Positions 61,031-64,000 of a DNA stretch of 64,000 nucleotides are shown here, one piece after another; the stretch's first letter is position 1, and the number at the start of each line of letters is the position of its first letter. The stretch is from assembly GCA_910576205.1 (NCBI GenBank), contig CAJTHL010000002.1, forward strand, positions 286,477 to 350,476, given 5' to 3'. This stretch comes from Clostridia bacterium. Its GTDB lineage: Bacteria; Bacillota; Clostridia; Lachnospirales; Lachnospiraceae. A program made the position numbers and the translations under genes. The notes beneath the pieces are model-generated. The model searched no databases and had not been told where the DNA came from. It saw only the letters and a list, made by a program, of their open reading frames with translations.

Positions 61031-62302
61031 TTACCTCAAAGCGTCATTGTACTGATGCACCGCCTCAAACATGGCCAGGATATTTTCGATCCTTGTATCG
61101 GAAACAATATTGTGCACCGGGTTAAAGACATAGCCGCCCCCTTTGGAAAAAATATCCAGCCGCTCCTTTACCTCTGCGGCCACCTCCTCTGGCCCCTCAA
61201 AGGCCAGGGTCTTCTGGGAATCCACGCCGCCGCCCCAGAACACGATCTGATCCCCGTATTTTTCCTTCAGCGTCTTTCCATCCATCCCTCTGGCTGAAAG
61301 CTGGATGGGGTTTAGGATGTCCACGCCCATATCCACAAAATCATCCAGGAAATCCACCACGCTTCCGCAGCAGTGGTACATAGTCTTCCAGTTGGTGTTT
61401 TTGTGGATCCAGTCATTGATGCGCTGGTAGTGGGGCTTATAGAGTTCCCGGAACACCTGGGGAGAAATAAGGCCGCCCATCTGGCTTCCGTAGTCGGCGG
61501 TGCTCACCAGGATCACCTGTATCCTGTCTCCTACGGCCTCCCGGTAGATCCCCAGGTTCTTCATGGTATTCTCCGTCTGCATGGCAAAGGATTCCGCCAC
61601 ATATTCCGGGAAGAGAAGCGTGGCCGCCAGAAATTCATCCATCCTGCGGATTCCCGTGGGACGCTTTACAAAGGGCGCGGGCAGCACGCCGCCGTCCCCT
61701 AAGAGGGCGTGGGGAAACTGGCCGATAACGGCGTAATCCGTATCCCGGTAAAGATGGATGGAGTCCGCTTCGATCTCCCTGGCCACCTCGTCCGTAATAG
61801 GGCGGAAGTCCTCCTTCCAGTCCTCCCTGGCATTGAGATTGTCCTCGTCGTAGGAGGGAAGCCGATCCAGAATATTGTCGAAAAAGGAGCCTCCCGGAAG
61901 CATCCGGGTGCTGGCGGGCACGCTTTTGTCTCCCTGGGGGTACATGACAATGGAGCCGTCCGCCAGGGTGTCCCACCGGTTGTCCGCGCCTATGTACACC
62001 TGGGCTCCGTCCAGGGATGTAAAGGTCTGTAGCTTATTGGTCCTGCAGCCATTGGTGTCCACGGGATAGGTGAGACACACGGTATCGATCCCCAGCTTTT
62101 CCCGCACGTCGTTTTCCACCTTTGCCACAAACATAAACAATTCTGTCAGCTCGCATGGATGGGCGGGCAGCTGAAGGGCCTCCCGCAGATTCTGGTAAGC
62201 CCGGGCGCTGATGGTGGTCACCTGGGTTCCTCCCAGGTCGATGGGCACCCGGTCCGGGGTACGATGATTGATGGTTTCGATCACTCTCTCTCTTGAAGTC
62301 AT
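61031..62302 (-). CDS. Uroporphyrinogen decarboxylase (URO-D) family protein
   Basis: 423 residues from ATG 62302 behind GGAGG. It starts TSRERVIETINHRTPDRVP and has VPIDLGGTQ, HCCGSVVDFLDDFVDMGVDILNP and ILVSTADYGSQMG, as in URO-D-family methyltransferase-like proteins (MtaA/CmuA relatives) rather than true HemE (about 340-360 residues). No corrinoid protein or MtaB gene adjoins, so the partner is unknown. It is a single gene flanked by its own promoter and a long terminator. Confidence 0.82.
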   Translation of the reverse strand: MTSRERVIETINHRTPDRVPIDLGGTQVTTISARAYQNLREALQLPAHPCELTELFMFVAKVENDVREKLGIDTVCLTYPVDTNGCRTNKLQTFTSLDGAQVYIGADNRWDTLADGSIVMYPQGDKSVPASTRMLPGGSFFDNILDRLPSYDEDNLNAREDWKEDFRPITDEVAREIEADSIHLYRDTDYAVIGQFPHALLGDGGVLPAPFVKRPTGIRRMDEFLAATLLFPEYVAESFAMQTENTMKNLGIYREAVGDRIQVILVSTADYGSQMGGLISPQVFRELYKPHYQRINDWIHKNTNWKTMYHCCGSVVDFLDDFVDMGVDILNPIQLSARGMDGKTLKEKYGDQIVFWGGGVDSQKTLAFEGPEEVAAEVKERLDIFSKGGGYVFNPVHNIVSDTRIENILAMFEAVHQYNDALR

Positions 62303-62346
62303 GGCAGCCTCCTTGTTATGATATCTTTTCTGTTGACTATCATGAT

Positions 62347-62374
62347 ATTCTATTGAAAGCCGGACTTCTATCAA
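62347..62374 (-). promoter_or_regulatory. Promoter of the URO-D-family gene
   Basis: Minus-strand TTGATA (62374-62369), 16-base spacer, TAGAAT (62352-62347). A TATCATGATA palindrome (about 62338-62347) overlaps its downstream edge. Confidence 0.45.
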
Positions 62375-62687
62375 CATTGTCTGTAAATTATATAAGAATC
62401 GTATTTTTATATCATCTAAGGCAACAAAAATCTTCCGGTTTTACCCAGAAGATTAATCTGTCATGGGAGTATCTTGAAAAGTCCCGAAAAAGCCTGTAAA
62501 ATCAATGATTCCACGGCTCAAGCAGGCATTTACTACACCACTGCTACACCATTTCTGAAAGAGCCTTGAAATGACATACCCTATATAAAATGAGTTTTAA
62601 AAAGATATAGTATTTAAATTCAGCAGAAATTTGTTATAATAATTAACGAAGTAAATTAATGGTTTGATTTAGAAAGGAGAATTGAAG
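62375..62687. other. Intergenic junction of GC-rich and AT-rich DNA
   Basis: Composition changes near 62.4-62.6 kb. It holds a direct repeat CTACACCA (62534-62541 and 62545-62552) in a GC-rich block (about 62503-62565) that could be an attachment or recombination remnant, and a TATAAT (62635-62640) that may serve the plus-strand gene at 62688. Confidence 0.4.
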
Positions 62688-63578
62688 ATGAAAACAAAAT
62701 TATCTCATACACAATTGATGGTTCCAGTATACATAAATGAAAAAATAGTTCTTGATATGCTGGCTATTATTGAAGACGGATTTTCAATGGTCAGCCAAGT
62801 TAATTCTTCGGAACAGAAAGAAAGTACTTCTGGGCAAATAGGAAGTGTTAATGCTACTACATCATTGTTGAATAAACTATTAAAGATTGATTTGAAAGGA
62901 GATATATCACATACAGGAAATGTTGAAGAAAGCGAAAATATTTCAAAAGAAAAAGTACATACTAATGTTTCTTTGTTATCAAAATTTAGAACAACTTTGG
63001 AAAGCGAAAAACTTTTGGATACCACATCTGATATTTCAAATACTAAAATCGGCAGTTTTATAGAATTAGAGGGTGAATTGCAAAAAAATCCTTTAATTGA
63101 TTATATGGATAAAATTATTGATATGTTTCGGATGGTTGATATTTTTTCTGACGAGCCAGATTTGGGAAATAAGAAAAATGCTTCTTTACAGAAGAAAAAA
63201 GAAAGTCAAATAATTAAACAAATCAAAGAATTTTCCGCAGAATTAAAACATAGTGGTACAATTGACTTTATATTATCTGGTTCAAATGGAACAATTGTGC
63301 TTTCGGCACAAGAACAATATTTAGCGAATGACAATATTTCTGAAATTATTGGCGGAAAATTCAAAATATTAGGAAAAGTAATTGCAATATGTAAAGATAG
63401 TTCAGAAAGTATTGATTTGTTGCGAAAAACAACATTATCAGTTTTAACAGATGAAATATTAGCAGATTTTTTTGCTGTATTTAAAAATGATGATATGAAA
63501 CAATTCAATCTCCCAGAACTTGTAACAAAAATCAAGGGACCAGCTATGATTGTTATCCCAATTGCAATTTATGCTTAA
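62688..63578 (+). CDS. DUF6414-like protein of unknown function
   Basis: 296 residues from ATG 62688 with AAAGGAG upstream. It is AT-rich and Lys/Ile/Ser-rich, unlike its neighbours. N-terminal VYINEKIVLDMLAIIEDGFS resembles the start of DUF6414 proteins (PIYLNEKLVL-type). Central residues (about 45-130) are polar and helical; residues 195-285 include a conserved GGKFKILGKVIAI strand pair. No signal peptide. The family has been seen in accessory genomic regions; the function is unknown. A terminator follows. Horizontal acquisition is likely from base composition. Confidence 0.6.
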   Translation: MKTKLSHTQLMVPVYINEKIVLDMLAIIEDGFSMVSQVNSSEQKESTSGQIGSVNATTSLLNKLLKIDLKGDISHTGNVEESENISKEKVHTNVSLLSKFRTTLESEKLLDTTSDISNTKIGSFIELEGELQKNPLIDYMDKIIDMFRMVDIFSDEPDLGNKKNASLQKKKESQIIKQIKEFSAELKHSGTIDFILSGSNGTIVLSAQEQYLANDNISEIIGGKFKILGKVIAICKDSSESIDLLRKTTLSVLTDEILADFFAVFKNDDMKQFNLPELVTKIKGPAMIVIPIAIYA

Positions 63579-63651
63579 TTTTGGAATTTACTTATAAAAA
63601 ATTTACAATTAAAATAGTATCATCATGTAATACACGAATAAAAAATGTTAA

Positions 63652-63684
63652 GCGACAGCTTCCTTTTGTACCAAGGGCTGTCGC
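63652..63684 (+). terminator. Terminator of the DUF6414-like gene
   Basis: GCGACAGC (63652-63659) pairs with GCTGTCGC (63677-63684), followed by CATTTTTT. Confidence 0.75.
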
Positions 63685-63714
63685 CATTTTTTGCAAAATT
63701 ATCTATCTTGAAAA

Positions 63715-63858
63715 ATGCTCATGCACGATAAAGAAGCAAGAAAACAAAAACAAGAGATAGACCGCCAGCACCACACTATTCCGAACCAAAGAAAACAAAG
63801 ACTAAAAGACAAGCAGAGACCGTTTCAAGTTTTGTGTAAATCCAAAAAACTGACATAA
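63715..63858 (+). CDS. Possible 47-residue basic protein or gene remnant
   Basis: A frame of 47 codons (ATG CTC ATG CAC...) rich in Lys, Arg and Gln (DKEARKQKQEIDRQ), a composition like fragments of plasmid mobilisation proteins. It lacks a clear ribosome site. It may be a small real gene or the tail of a lost mobile-element gene. A second hairpin (63880-63907) follows. Confidence 0.3.
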   Translation: MLMHDKEARKQKQEIDRQHHTIPNQRKQRLKDKQRPFQVLCKSKKLT

Positions 63859-63879
63859 GATTTATGAATAGTTACAAGC

Positions 63880-63907
63880 GGGCAGAGCCGGTCTTTTGGT
63901 TCTGCCC
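63880..63907 (+). terminator. Hairpin near the right window edge
   Basis: GGGCAGAGCC (63880-63889) pairs with GGTTCTGCCC (63898-63907), with one G-T pair. Sequence to 64000 has no supported gene. Confidence 0.5.
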
Positions 63908-64000
63908 TTGTCTGTATTATACAGGGAATTTTATCCCTGTCAATGCAGCTCCTTAAAATCTCCTTTACAGATTCCTGCCAGATAAGCGCTCCTCAAAATA

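Noticed and set aside
62688..64000. Prophage or integrative element.
   Set aside because: No integrase, capsid or conjugation gene is seen; only the composition change and a basic ORF hint at mobility.

Overview
The window looks like the chromosome of a spore-forming gut Lachnospiraceae (Clostridium cluster XIVa type). The signs are a small acid-soluble spore protein, strong AGGAGG ribosome sites, consensus TTGACA/TATAAT promoters, an Hsp70 paired with a very large J-domain protein of the HPE type, many zinc ADH and ROK proteins, and a fairly GC-rich core cut by an AT-rich stretch at the right end. No species can be named from sequence alone. There is no rRNA, IS element, prophage or CRISPR array.

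Layout: 0.0-4.0 kb is a minus-strand polyamine ABC operon (potD, a P-II-like regulator, potA, potB, potC cut by the edge) behind a promoter and a structured leader ending in an intrinsic terminator. 4.1-9.1 kb holds small membrane proteins, a TetR/CPBP pair, galM and a formate/nitrite channel. 9.2-15.7 kb has a rhomboid-fold protein, the J-protein/Hsp70 pair and a LysM protein. 15.9-20.1 kb is one 1411-residue acyl-CoA dehydratase activase-type gene. 20.2-29.4 kb is housekeeping and small accessory genes: a mutarotase-like protein, an AEC transporter, ung, hisHF, a CPBP protease, a cysteine hydrolase, a nuclease, tRNA-Thr, a cell-wall amidase and a SASP gene. 29.5-33.2 kb holds a PspC/adhesin/DUF1700/PadR envelope operon, VanZ and a HicAB toxin-antitoxin pair. 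33.4-40.2 kb holds two oxidoreductases, then a two-component system divergent from a peptide-antibiotic-type ABC exporter.

40.3-62.3 kb is the most distinctive region: about 22 kb of minus-strand catabolic genes. They include a ribose-type ABC importer, a ribulokinase-type FGGY kinase, a split transketolase, an SDR, two polyol-type zinc dehydrogenases, a fused E1 enzyme with no E2 or E3, two ROK regulators, a cupin, a split UxaA-type sugar-acid dehydratase, an acetamidase/formamidase-like protein, a DapA-family aldolase and a uroporphyrinogen-decarboxylase-family protein. Three promoters here share a nearly identical 36-bp AT-rich block from the -10 downstream, so at least three transcripts probably form one regulon. 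A plausible scheme is import of a pentose, pentitol or related sugar, oxidation to a ketose, phosphorylation and transketolase cleavage, with a sugar-acid branch giving pyruvate. The true substrate cannot be read from the sequence.

62.4-64.0 kb is AT-rich, with a 296-residue gene resembling DUF6414 proteins and a short basic ORF; it is probably horizontally acquired. A dispersed repeat that ends exactly in the ribosome-binding site of the downstream gene occurs at six or more places from 4 to 53 kb.
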